Shown one piece after another: positions 1 through 5,614 of a stretch of DNA of 10,486 nt. The stretch comes from Dehalococcoidales bacterium (GTDB taxonomy: Bacteria; Chloroflexota; Dehalococcoidia; Dehalococcoidales; UBA5627). Each line of letters opens with the position of its first letter. Positions within the stretch are counted from its first letter, which is position 1. The DNA is taken from positions 1 through 10,486 of the forward strand of contig JAAYNN010000009.1 of assembly GCA_012520835.1 (NCBI GenBank), written 5' to 3'. The notes beneath the pieces were generated by a model. It was not told the DNA's origin and searched no databases. It was given only the letters and a program-made list of their open reading frames with translations. The translations under genes and the position numbers were made by a program.

Positions 1-14
1 AAGGGAGATGACAT

Positions 15-332
15 ATGGTACATGAAATTAACGACCAGAGTTTTGAAGCAGAGGTTTTAAAATCCACCCAGCCGGTACTTTTGGACTTATGGGCGCCCTG
101 GTGCGGTCCCTGCCGCATGGTCGGTCCGGTTATCGATAAGCTGGCTGGCCAATATGCCGGTAAATTCAAGTTCTGCAAGATGAACGTAGACGATAATCAA
201 AAAACTGCCGCCAGGTTCAATGTTATGTCTATTCCAACCCTGATATTCTTCAAGAACGGAAAAGCGGTCGATACAGTCATCGGCGCGCAATCGGAGTCCG
301 CTTTAAAAGCTAAAATCGATAGCATGTTATAG
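15..332 (+). CDS. trxA: Thioredoxin
   Basis: A 105-residue cytoplasmic thiol-disulfide oxidoreductase that reduces protein disulfides and is normally recharged by thioredoxin reductase. The sequence shows the canonical WCGPC active site at residues 29-33, the buried acidic residue D24 upstream of it, and the cis-proline motif SIPT with P74, followed by the FFKNGK strand-turn. The length is typical for a single thioredoxin domain with no signal peptide. There is an extra cysteine at C54. The ATG start is preceded by GGGAG seven bases upstream. The gene is followed after 42 bases by a small cysteine-containing gene on the same strand, probably cotranscribed. Anything upstream lies outside the window. 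Identity is secure; which of possibly several thioredoxins of the organism this is cannot be told. Confidence 0.96.
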   Translation: MVHEINDQSFEAEVLKSTQPVLLDLWAPWCGPCRMVGPVIDKLAGQYAGKFKFCKMNVDDNQKTAARFNVMSIPTLIFFKNGKAVDTVIGAQSESALKAKIDSML

Positions 333-374
333 TGAGGGATAATCTGGTATACCACCACCGATGGAGATAAGTAA

Positions 375-686
375 ATGGGCGATATTTTAGATGAAGCATA
401 CGGGATTGTTCAATGCAAGGAATGTCCCTGGTATAAAACCTGCCTGATCCCGATGAAGTTTACCACAGAGGATATCCGCAGACAGATGGAGAATACCCCC
501 GGCTTCGATGCTTCGGCAAAAGACAACCCGGAAGTAAACAACCTGATTTCCAGCATGGCTTATTCGGCTCAGCAATCAATGCTGGAAGGCTGTCCGGTTT
601 TCATCGAACGCCTGCGCCAGAGTCCCAAACTGGCACAGCGCATTAAACAAATCATGATGAACTGGAGCAGTGAAGAGGACCAATAA
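375..686 (+). CDS. Conserved-looking hypothetical protein with a CxxC-x5-C cluster
   Basis: A 103-residue soluble protein that I do not recognise. It has no signal peptide or membrane segment. Near the N-terminus C14, C17 and C23 form a C-x2-C-x5-C cluster, and a fourth cysteine (C73) lies in the motif GCPVF. Four cysteines could hold a zinc ion or an iron-sulfur cluster, or form redox-active thiols; this is inference. The rest looks helical, with a basic stretch and an acidic C-terminal end. A GGAG ribosome binding site lies eight bases before the ATG, so translation is well supported. It follows trxA by 42 bases, probably in one transcript, so a thiol-redox role or a thioredoxin substrate is conceivable. 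Its stop codon lies 3 bases from the elp3 stop on the other strand. Confidence 0.85.
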   Translation: MGDILDEAYGIVQCKECPWYKTCLIPMKFTTEDIRRQMENTPGFDASAKDNPEVNNLISSMAYSAQQSMLEGCPVFIERLRQSPKLAQRIKQIMMNWSSEEDQ

Positions 687-698
687 CCGTCACTGCTC
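665..698. terminator. Inverted repeat spanning the two convergent stop codons
   Basis: The 9-base arms GAGCAGTGA (665-673) and TCACTGCTC (690-698) are perfectly complementary around a 16-base loop. The hairpin contains the TAA of the upstream plus-strand gene and the TGA of elp3, so it encodes the last residues of both proteins. It is well placed to stop transcription from either side. Neither side has a long T-run (TTTGTAATTCTTT on the plus side), so termination may be weak or factor-assisted. Confidence 0.55.
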
Positions 699-2072
699 AG
701 TTTGTAATTCTTTAACCATGTAGCCGTTTTCCAGCTTATAGCCTTCGTTGCGATAATATTCTCTCGCTCCTACCCCGCTTAAAATAGCCAGGCGGTTTAT
801 GCCGAACTCTCCAAGTGCGATATGTTCTGCTTCCGCCAGTAAAGCCCTGCCCATTCCTTTATGCTGTATAGCTTCGATATCCTTATTGCCAAGCGCTACT
901 TCAGGCCCGTAAACATGCAACTCTCTTACAAGCGCCGTATCACCATTAAATCCGGGATTTATAGCAGGATTTTTTTGAATCCTTAGCCTGAGTAATCCAA
1001 AGAGCGTCATAAATTCGTCTTCAAAAGACAGGAAAATCTCGTGTCCACCTGAAGCCTTATAATCTATTCTGTCAAGGACAGGCCTCCCGACAGGAAGCCC
1101 CGCCCGTGCCTTGTGTCCATATTCCCGGCAGCGAATGCATTTGCAGTTCAGTCCCCTCTCTTCCATGACAAGTTTCAACGGTTCACGCAGTGAGTCTTTT
1201 AAGCCGGCGACGATATATTTGGCAGGAATATCGCGGAGCACGCGTGAAATCCTGACATACTTGGGAACCAGTGCCTTGATATCAGCCAGCAGGTTTATCA
1301 TCACTTCATTTTCATAGGGTTGATAGATGCCTGTCCTGTACCATTCATAGAGTACGGTATTTTCAACAACCATGGTGGGGTATAATTTAAGCCCGTCAGG
1401 TTTAAACATTTCATCTTCGAACATCATTCTTGACAACTCGAGGTCATGTTGCGGTATTGAACCGGGAAGTCCCGGCATCCAGTGATAATGCACTTTCAAG
1501 CCCACTTCTTTCAACATGCGGGTGGCTTTCCTCACATCTTCGACGCCGTGGCCGCGTTTAACGGTTTCATAGATTTTATCATCGAGCGTTTGTACTCCTA
1601 ATTCCACGCGGGTGGCGCCGAACTCAATCATGCGGTAAATATCTTCCTCACGGCACCAATCCGGCCGCGTTTCGATACATAAACCAACACAACGATGCCG
1701 GGCAGTTTCATTCAATTTTTGCGCTTCTTTCAGGTTAGCGGAAATTACTCCGTTCAACGCATCGTAACAATCCTTGATGAATTTATACTGGTATTCGGCA
1801 GGATACGATAAAAAGGTACCGCCCATTACAATCATCTCGATTTTATCGGTCGGATGCCCCATTTCCGACAGTACACGCAGCCTCAATCCTACCTGCTGTG
1901 CGGCATCATAATCACAGCTTCTGGCTCTCAGAACCGCCGGAGATTCCGGGGTGTAGCTTTGAGGCGTGGCAACATAGGTGGGACAGTAGATGCATTTGCC
2001 GGGACATCCCTGAGGAGCAGTCATTACGGCAACCGGCGTTACCCCTGATATAGTCCTGGATACTTTCTTCAT
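690..2072 (-). CDS. elp3: tRNA wobble-uridine-34 carboxymethyl synthase, bacterial stand-alone Elp3 (radical SAM + GNAT)
   Basis: A 460-residue enzyme that uses S-adenosylmethionine and acetyl-CoA to start carboxymethylation of U34 in tRNA anticodons. The radical SAM domain comes first, with cluster cysteines C23, C27 and C30 (C-x3-C-x2-C). A linker zinc site follows with C310, C312 and C315 (CKCIRC). The C-terminal GNAT domain has the acetyl-CoA loop QHKGMG at 403-408 and the GVGAREYYRNEGY segment at 433-445. The order, length and many motifs match, from memory, the Dehalococcoides mccartyi Elp3 used for structural work. Unlike eukaryotic Elongator, no other Elp subunits are nearby. The ATG start gives the family's usual N-terminus (MKKxSRTISG); only a weak GAG element precedes it. 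It is divergent from a Trm9-like methyltransferase and convergent with the gene at 375-686. Confidence 0.95.
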   Translation of the reverse strand: MKKVSRTISGVTPVAVMTAPQGCPGKCIYCPTYVATPQSYTPESPAVLRARSCDYDAAQQVGLRLRVLSEMGHPTDKIEMIVMGGTFLSYPAEYQYKFIKDCYDALNGVISANLKEAQKLNETARHRCVGLCIETRPDWCREEDIYRMIEFGATRVELGVQTLDDKIYETVKRGHGVEDVRKATRMLKEVGLKVHYHWMPGLPGSIPQHDLELSRMMFEDEMFKPDGLKLYPTMVVENTVLYEWYRTGIYQPYENEVMINLLADIKALVPKYVRISRVLRDIPAKYIVAGLKDSLREPLKLVMEERGLNCKCIRCREYGHKARAGLPVGRPVLDRIDYKASGGHEIFLSFEDEFMTLFGLLRLRIQKNPAINPGFNGDTALVRELHVYGPEVALGNKDIEAIQHKGMGRALLAEAEHIALGEFGINRLAILSGVGAREYYRNEGYKLENGYMVKELQTEQ

Positions 2073-2092
2073 CTATACTCTCGGTAATTTCT

Positions 2093-2128
2093 AATAAACC
2101 TCCAACGACCGTAAGGTCGTGGTATTAA
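2093..2128. repeat. Short dispersed hairpin repeat, copy A
   Basis: A 36-base element in the elp3 leader. Its core is a 6-bp stem, ACGACC (2105-2110) and GGTCGT (2115-2120), around GTAA. It is flanked by AATAAAC on the left and GGTATTAA on the right. The same flanks and hairpin recur at 5674-5708, with 28 of 35 aligned positions identical by hand count; one stem pair there becomes a G-T pair. It may be a small interspersed repeat or a protein or RNA binding site. Confidence 0.6.
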
Positions 2129-2152
2129 AAGATAAATGATATAATCAGTCTA
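2124..2152 (-). promoter_or_regulatory. Possible elp3 promoter
   Basis: Read on the minus strand, TAGACT (2147-2152) and TTTAAT (2124-2129) are separated by exactly 17 bases and lie about 50 bases before the elp3 ATG. Both boxes deviate from consensus and overlap the divergent promoter region and repeat copy A, so this is a tentative call. Confidence 0.3.
2137..2145 (+). promoter_or_regulatory. Extended -10 promoter for the methyltransferase unit
   Basis: A perfect -10 box TATAAT (2140-2145) is preceded by TGA, giving the extended -10 pattern TGnTATAAT. No convincing -35 box is present at 16-18 bases upstream. Transcription would start near 2152, giving a leader of about 60 bases before the TTG start at 2212. 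That leader contains the palindrome at 2168-2184. Confidence 0.55.
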
Positions 2153-2167
2153 CCAGTTTTAAAAGTC

Positions 2168-2184
2168 AGCCTCAACTTGAGGCT
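2168..2184. promoter_or_regulatory. 17-bp palindrome in the methyltransferase leader
   Basis: Arms AGCCTCAA and TTGAGGCT surround a single central C. It lies about 16-32 bases after the predicted transcription start. That is a normal place for a repressor operator, and as RNA it could fold into a 6-bp hairpin with a 5-base loop. It is followed by CTTTAAAA, which is too weak to call a terminator. Confidence 0.4.
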
Positions 2185-2211
2185 CTTTAAAATAATTTAC
2201 AGGTATGAACT

Positions 2212-2868
2212 TTGGATATTGAATTAAAAAAGGTTTTTGACCGTATTGCTCTTTCCTGGTACAACTTCAGGCACCGCTCTATTTTTAAGGAGGAGTTGGA
2301 AGAACTGGCAGCTATATGGAAACAGGGAAAACTGCTTAACCTCGGATGCGGGCATGGTGCTGATTTTTTAGCGTTTCGGGATAATTTCGATCTTTATGGT
2401 GTAGATTTTTCCTCCGGTATGTTAAAACAGGCGCAAAAATACGCTGCCAAGTTTAAGTACGATGTTTCGCTGGTAGAGGCCGATATTTGCTGTCTTCCTT
2501 TTGCCGACAGTACCTTCGACTGGGCAATCGCGGTTGCTACATACCATCATGTAAAGGGCAAGGAAGAACGGCTAAAAGCGCTTATCGAATTAAGAAGAGT
2601 ATTAAAACCGGGAGCCGAGGCCTTTATTACAGTCTGGAATAAAGGGCAGCCCGCTTTCTGGTTTAAAACAAAGGATGTAAAAATCCCCTGGAGAGAAAAA
2701 GAAACCACGCTTTTAAGACATTATCACCTTTTTTCCTATCATGAAGCCAAAAAACTGGCTCTAAAGGCCGGATTTAAAGTGCTCAGTCTGAAGCCGGAAA
2801 AAAGATATCGATTACCTATAAAATATTTCTCGAGGAACATTTGCCTATTGGTAAAAAAGGAAGATTAA
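2212..2868 (+). CDS. Class I SAM methyltransferase, Trm9/ALKBH8-like (possible tRNA cm5U34 methyl-esterase-forming enzyme)
   Basis: A 218-residue soluble Rossmann-fold methyltransferase. The N-terminal FDRIALSWYNFRHR segment (9-22) is followed by SAM motif I NLGCGHG (43-49), motif II GVDFSSGML (63-71), motif III EADICCLPFADSTFDWA (89-105) with ATYHH (109-113), and RRVLKPGAEAFITVW (128-142). Beyond the fold, DVKIPW (155-160) and RHYHLF (169-174) match the D-V-x-V-P-W and R-Y-Y-H-L signature I recall from yeast Trm9 and human ALKBH8. Those enzymes esterify carboxymethyluridine to mcm5U34. Family membership rests on memory; a generic methyltransferase remains possible. The start is TTG with AGGT seven bases upstream; no in-frame ATG fits. 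It is divergent from elp3 and 56 bases before a zinc-ribbon gene. Confidence 0.8.
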   Translation: MDIELKKVFDRIALSWYNFRHRSIFKEELEELAAIWKQGKLLNLGCGHGADFLAFRDNFDLYGVDFSSGMLKQAQKYAAKFKYDVSLVEADICCLPFADSTFDWAIAVATYHHVKGKEERLKALIELRRVLKPGAEAFITVWNKGQPAFWFKTKDVKIPWREKETTLLRHYHLFSYHEAKKLALKAGFKVLSLKPEKRYRLPIKYFSRNICLLVKKED

Positions 2869-2876
2869 TACAGTTT

Positions 2877-2907
2877 GCTTAACATTGATTAAGCTGATAA
2901 TATTATC
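2877..2907. other. Two adjacent palindromes between methyltransferase and zinc-ribbon genes
   Basis: GCTTAA (2877-2882) and TTAAGC (2889-2894) form a 6-bp inverted repeat with a 6-base loop. One base later comes the perfect 12-bp palindrome GATAATATTATC (2896-2907). It directly abuts the very strong ribosome binding site GGAGGAGG (2908-2915) of the next gene. They could adjust translation, mark an mRNA processing site, or form an operator with an AT-rich internal promoter. None of these is shown by the sequence alone. Confidence 0.35.
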
Positions 2908-2924
2908 GGAGGAGGAAATAAATA

Positions 2925-3143
2925 ATGGCAATTAAAATCAAATGTCCGTCATGTGAATCTGAAGGCAGTATTTCACTCTTAAATCAGGAATTTAGCGGGC
3001 CGTACCGCTGCTGGAAATGCCGCTCGCTTTATACTATCAATATTCATGAAGGCGCTGTTGTATCAATAGAACCATTAAGCGAAGAAGCGCTGGAAAAATT
3101 GAAAGAACTGGAAGAATTGAAGAAAAAATTCAGGCGCCAATAA
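2925..3143 (+). CDS. Small zinc-ribbon protein, possible Trm112-like partner
   Basis: A 72-residue protein with two cysteine knuckles, CPSC (7-10) and CWKC (29-32), that should bind one zinc ion. After the second knuckle comes SLYTINIHEG (34-43), which loosely resembles the Trm112/YcaR pattern of a tyrosine or phenylalanine seven residues after the third cysteine and then a glycine turn. The family's DGIPxLL motif is not preserved. The last third is a charged helix or short coiled coil rich in E, L and K. The ribosome binding site GGAGGAGG nine bases before the ATG suggests strong translation. It lies 56 bases after the Trm9-like gene, and eukaryotic Trm9 needs the zinc protein Trm112 for activity, hence the proposal. 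A generic MJ0042-type zinc ribbon is the main alternative. Confidence 0.85.
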   Translation: MAIKIKCPSCESEGSISLLNQEFSGPYRCWKCRSLYTINIHEGAVVSIEPLSEEALEKLKELEELKKKFRRQ

Positions 3144-3167
3144 CACAACATGTAGTGGACTGCAAAA

Positions 3168-3347
3168 ATGCCTGTAATTATAGTAGAAATGTGACAGGGG
3201 CGCACCCTGGAACAAAAGAAACAACTGGCAGCCGGAATAACCGCCGAATTTGTAAAGATAGGCGTTCCCGCTGATTTGGTACAGATAATCTTTAAAGAAA
3301 ATCCGAAGCAAAACTGGGCGGTCGGCGGCAAATTATCTCAGGAATAG
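3168..3347 (+). pseudogene. 4-oxalocrotonate-type tautomerase interrupted by an in-frame TGA at codon 9
   Basis: The frame from ATG 3168 to TAG 3345-3347 holds 59 codons, the normal length of this family of very small tautomerases, which work as oligomers. The N-terminal catalytic proline follows the initiator Met (MPVIIVEM). The GRT segment with the conserved arginine is at codons 11-13. The C-terminal NWAVGGKL segment lies at about codons 49-56. Codon 9 (3192-3194) is TGA where relatives commonly carry Trp (TGG), as in E-M-W-x-G-R-T, so a single G-to-A change explains it. No downstream start would keep the catalytic proline. elp3 and ruvB both end in TGA, so TGA is a stop here. The gene is therefore a recent nonsense allele, a sequence error, or less likely recoded. 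It is last in the unit, 24 bases after the zinc-ribbon stop, with a weak ribosome binding site. Confidence 0.85.
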
Positions 3348-3363
3348 ATAACAATCAATACAA

Positions 3364-3933
3364 CTACGACAAGGGAGCAGTCAGGATTATTTCAGCTGCT
3401 CCCCTTTTTTTATGGTAATCACTTTTTAGTCTTTTAAATTCCTCTTTAAAACCCCTGCCGTCGATATTATCCACTGTCATGATAACACCGTCTTCCCGGT
3501 TATCGGTATAGTATCCAGTCCGGATACCCCTGACAGTAAAGCCGTATTTTCCATACAATTTTTGTGCTGTGGTATTGGAAACCCTGACTTCGAGAGTTAT
3601 CATGTTGCAGTGCACATTCAAAGCCAGTTCGATCAAAGCAATCAGCAACAATTCCCCGATGCCCTGACCGCGGAAGTTATGGCTTACGGCGATGTTAACC
3701 ACGTGGGCTTCCCCCACCATTGTCCATAAACCGGCATAGCCGATGATATTATCTACACCAGCAACGCAGCCGGACGCCTCACCTTTTTTATAAACCACAA
3801 TATAATACGCCAAACAATTCTTAAGCTCGTTTTGAAAATTGGTGTGCATTTTCATAGAGGGGAATATCTCGCGGTCCAACATCGAAACCCGAGGAATATC
3901 ATCTCTGGTCATTAGACGTACACAATATGACAA
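3364..3933 (-). CDS. rimI: Ribosomal protein S18-alanine N-acetyltransferase-like GNAT
   Basis: A 189-residue GNAT that probably acetylates a protein N-terminus, classically ribosomal protein S18, using acetyl-CoA. Motif A is RGQGIG (88-93). The RimI signature EVRVSNTTAQKLYGKYGF (114-131) is clear; E114 and Y126 have the same 12-residue spacing as E103 and Y115 of E. coli RimI. I chose the TTG at 3931-3933 because AAGGGG lies eight bases upstream and the family's N-terminus (x-Y-x-V-R-x-M-T) begins there. An in-frame ATG at 3981 would add 16 residues without family resemblance or ribosome binding site, and it sits at the predicted -10 box. The last 13 residues or so are encoded across the opposite-strand terminator at 3373-3411, an unusual C-terminal extension. 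It follows queH after about 105 bases. Other GNAT substrates are possible. Confidence 0.88.
   Translation of the reverse strand: MSYCVRLMTRDDIPRVSMLDREIFPSMKMHTNFQNELKNCLAYYIVVYKKGEASGCVAGVDNIIGYAGLWTMVGEAHVVNIAVSHNFRGQGIGELLLIALIELALNVHCNMITLEVRVSNTTAQKLYGKYGFTVRGIRTGYYTDNREDGVIMTVDNIDGRGFKEEFKRLKSDYHKKRGAAEIILTAPLS
3373..3411 (+). terminator. Rho-independent terminator of the methyltransferase unit
   Basis: A perfect 8-bp stem, GGGAGCAG (3373-3380) and CTGCTCCC (3396-3403), with a 15-base loop is followed by one C and seven Ts (3405-3411). It lies 25 bases after the tautomerase stop and faces the plus strand. On the minus strand no T-run follows the hairpin. It lies inside the 3' end of rimI. 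Confidence 0.85.
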
Positions 3934-3973
3934 AGCATATACCCCTTTGGCAGTATCACCCCAGTTCCTGCAC

Positions 3974-4002
3974 ATTATCAAAAATAATTATGAAAGCTTC
4001 AA
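3974..4002 (-). promoter_or_regulatory. Probable rimI promoter
   Basis: On the minus strand TTGAAG (3997-4002) and GATAAT (3974-3979) are separated by exactly 17 bases, each one or two bases from consensus. Transcription would begin near 3967, giving a leader of about 34 bases to the TTG start at 3933. This would allow rimI expression independent of ruvB-queH and argues against the ATG at 3981. Confidence 0.5.
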
Positions 4003-4038
4003 AAATTTAGAATATTGGCAGATTCTGATATCTGAAAA

Positions 4039-4587
4039 CTACTCTATAGTTTTGTTGGTATACCGTTCCCACTCGGAATACACGCACCCGCAATACTGCT
4101 GGCGATATAAATCCATCGGCTTGGTGATATGGCGGCTGTCTGAATAGCGTTTTCTCAGATCAGCATACAGGAAGTTAACCCCGGTATGTTGAGCAAGTGA
4201 TTCACAGATTTCCTTGAGTGTATCGTGTTTCTGCTGGTGACTGATAAGCAGCGTAGAGGTGAAATTAGCGATTCCCAGTTCAATAGCTGTTTCGGTTGCT
4301 TTTGCAAGCCGCATATCGAAACACAAACTGCATCTTCCTGTTTCATGCCCCGCCACCCGCCTGAAATACTCGATAAAATCGTATCCTTCTGTTATTACCA
4401 AATGGAAATTAAGATTCGCCGCCAGCACCTTCATAGCTTCTAGCCGGTTCTGATGTTCCATATAGGGATGAATGTTGGGATTATACCAGAAAGCAGTAGT
4501 TTCGTATCCCTGCTCCTGCCAGTATTTTAATGTATAGGCAGCGCAGTGAGCGCAACAACAATGAATTAAAACGGATTTGCTGTTCAT
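4039..4587 (-). CDS. queH: Epoxyqueuosine reductase QueH (former DUF208)
   Basis: A 182-residue iron-sulfur enzyme for the last step of queuosine synthesis, reducing epoxyqueuosine to queuosine at tRNA position 34. It is the non-homologous alternative to QueG. The family cysteines are visible: HCCCAHC at 9-15 (C11, C12, C15), CSLCFDMRL at 86-94 (C86, C89), and QQYCGCVYSE at 163-172 (C166, C168). The usual CCAPC motif reads CCAHC, a mild variation. Further family-like segments are FWYNPNIHP (33-41) and TSTLLISHQQKHD (110-122). The ATG lies one base after the ruvB TGA (reading TGATATG), so translational coupling to ruvB is likely. No other queuosine gene is in the window. The product name is secure from the cysteine layout. 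Confidence 0.93.
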   Translation of the reverse strand: MNSKSVLIHCCCAHCAAYTLKYWQEQGYETTAFWYNPNIHPYMEHQNRLEAMKVLAANLNFHLVITEGYDFIEYFRRVAGHETGRCSLCFDMRLAKATETAIELGIANFTSTLLISHQQKHDTLKEICESLAQHTGVNFLYADLRKRYSDSRHITKPMDLYRQQYCGCVYSEWERYTNKTIE

Positions 4588-4588
4588 A

Positions 4589-5614
4589 TCAGAATAAAGG
4601 CTGCTGCGGGGGTTTTGGCCGTTTTTTTTCAGGCATGCCGAGATGCTGGTAAGCCAGAGAAGTCGCCATTCTACCGCGCGGCGTGCGTTCTATAAATCCA
4701 AGCTGCATCAGGTAGGGTTCATAGACATCCATAATGGTATCGGCTTCTTCACTGATTGAAGCGGCAATCGTTTCGACCCCGACCGGACCGCCGTTGAATT
4801 TTTTAATGATGGTAGATAAAACCTTATTATCGACTTCATCCAACCCCATATGGTCTACTTCCAGTTTTGAGAGAGCCTCAACTGCCATTTCTGCAGTTAC
4901 TGTTCCGTCTCCTTTTACCTGTACATAATCCCTGACACGTTTTAAAAGCCGATTGGCTACTCTGGGGGTACCGCGCGAGCGGCAGGCAATTTCACGCAAT
5001 CCCTCAGCATCCGCTTTTACTCCCAGTATTTTAGCGGAACGTTTCAATATTTCTTCGATATCTTTATTATCGTAAAAATCAAGACGATAAACGGCTCCGA
5101 ACCTGTCCCGCAACGGAGAACTCAACTGGGCATAACGGGTAGTAGCCCCAATGAGAGTAAAGGCGGGTAAATTCAAACGCAGGCTCTTGGCACCCGGCCC
5201 TTTGCCTATCATGATATCCAGCGCACGGTCTTCCATAGCTGGATAGAGCACCTCTTCCACCACCCGGCTAAGACGGTGGATTTCATCGATAAACAGGATA
5301 TCCTGATTGTGGATATTGGTTAAAATAGCCGCCAGGTCGCCGGTGCGCTCAATGGCAGGACCCGAAGTAATCCTGAGATTAACGCCCATTTCAACAGCGA
5401 TGATATTGGCCAGTGTCGTTTTACCCAGTCCGGGAGGCCCGTACAGCAATACATGATCAAGCGCCTCCCCCCTGCCTTTAGCGGCTTCTATGGCAATGCT
5501 GATGTTCTCCCTGACCCTTGTTTGCCCGATAAAATCGTTGAAATACCTCGGTCTTAAGCTGCTATCCAGAGGCGAATCTTCATCGTTGGATTTGCCAGAT
5601 ATTACACGTTCTAT
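4589..5614 (-). CDS. ruvB: Holliday junction branch-migration ATPase RuvB, with non-canonical start
   Basis: A 341-residue AAA+ motor that, with RuvA and RuvC, moves and resolves Holliday junctions. Walker A GPPGLGKT lies at 59-66, Walker B IDEIH at 109-113, sensor 1 GATTR at 156-160, SPLRDRFG at 166-173, and sensor 2 RGTPRVANRLL follows. The C-terminal winged helix includes GLDEVD and the typical YLMQLGFIxRTPRGR. The N-terminus is the problem. The frame opens after TAA 5633-5635, and the family's usual beginning (M-x-R-V-x-S) falls on ATA at 5612-5614, seven bases after AGGGAG. ATT at 5618-5620 is the only other near-cognate start close by. The first in-frame TTG (5449) lies just before Walker A and would remove an essential region. 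The length from ATA is normal. The real start may be ATA, ATT, or an ATG obscured by a G-to-A change. queH follows one base later. Confidence 0.9.
   Translation of the reverse strand: MERVISGKSNDEDSPLDSSLRPRYFNDFIGQTRVRENISIAIEAAKGRGEALDHVLLYGPPGLGKTTLANIIAVEMGVNLRITSGPAIERTGDLAAILTNIHNQDILFIDEIHRLSRVVEEVLYPAMEDRALDIMIGKGPGAKSLRLNLPAFTLIGATTRYAQLSSPLRDRFGAVYRLDFYDNKDIEEILKRSAKILGVKADAEGLREIACRSRGTPRVANRLLKRVRDYVQVKGDGTVTAEMAVEALSKLEVDHMGLDEVDNKVLSTIIKKFNGGPVGVETIAASISEEADTIMDVYEPYLMQLGFIERTPRGRMATSLAYQHLGMPEKKRPKPPQQPLF

Noticed and set aside
2205..2222. Five-codon leader ORF (ATG to TGA) overlapping the methyltransferase TTG start
   Set aside because: The AGGT element directly touches this ATG, too close for initiation; it fits the TTG at 2212 better.
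3195..3209. Hairpin CAGGG-GCGCA-CCCTG directly after the tautomerase TGA, as a selenocysteine insertion element
   Set aside because: The stem has only 5 bp and starts immediately after the TGA, unlike a bacterial SECIS. The position is a Trp in relatives and not a catalytic residue.
3044..3331. Minus-strand frames opposite the zinc-ribbon and tautomerase genes
   Set aside because: They are phenylalanine- and serine-rich shadows of lysine- and glutamate-rich coding sequence on the plus strand.
3934..3981. Extension of rimI to the ATG at 3981
   Set aside because: There is no ribosome binding site, the added residues do not resemble the family, and the ATG is adjacent to the predicted -10 box.
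3839..4147. Plus-strand frame of 102 codons across the queH-rimI junction
   Set aside because: It runs antisense to two well supported genes and their spacer, with no ribosome binding site.
690..4591. TGA read as tryptophan in this organism (alternative genetic code)
   Set aside because: elp3 and ruvB end in TGA at their families' normal C-termini, so TGA works as a stop.
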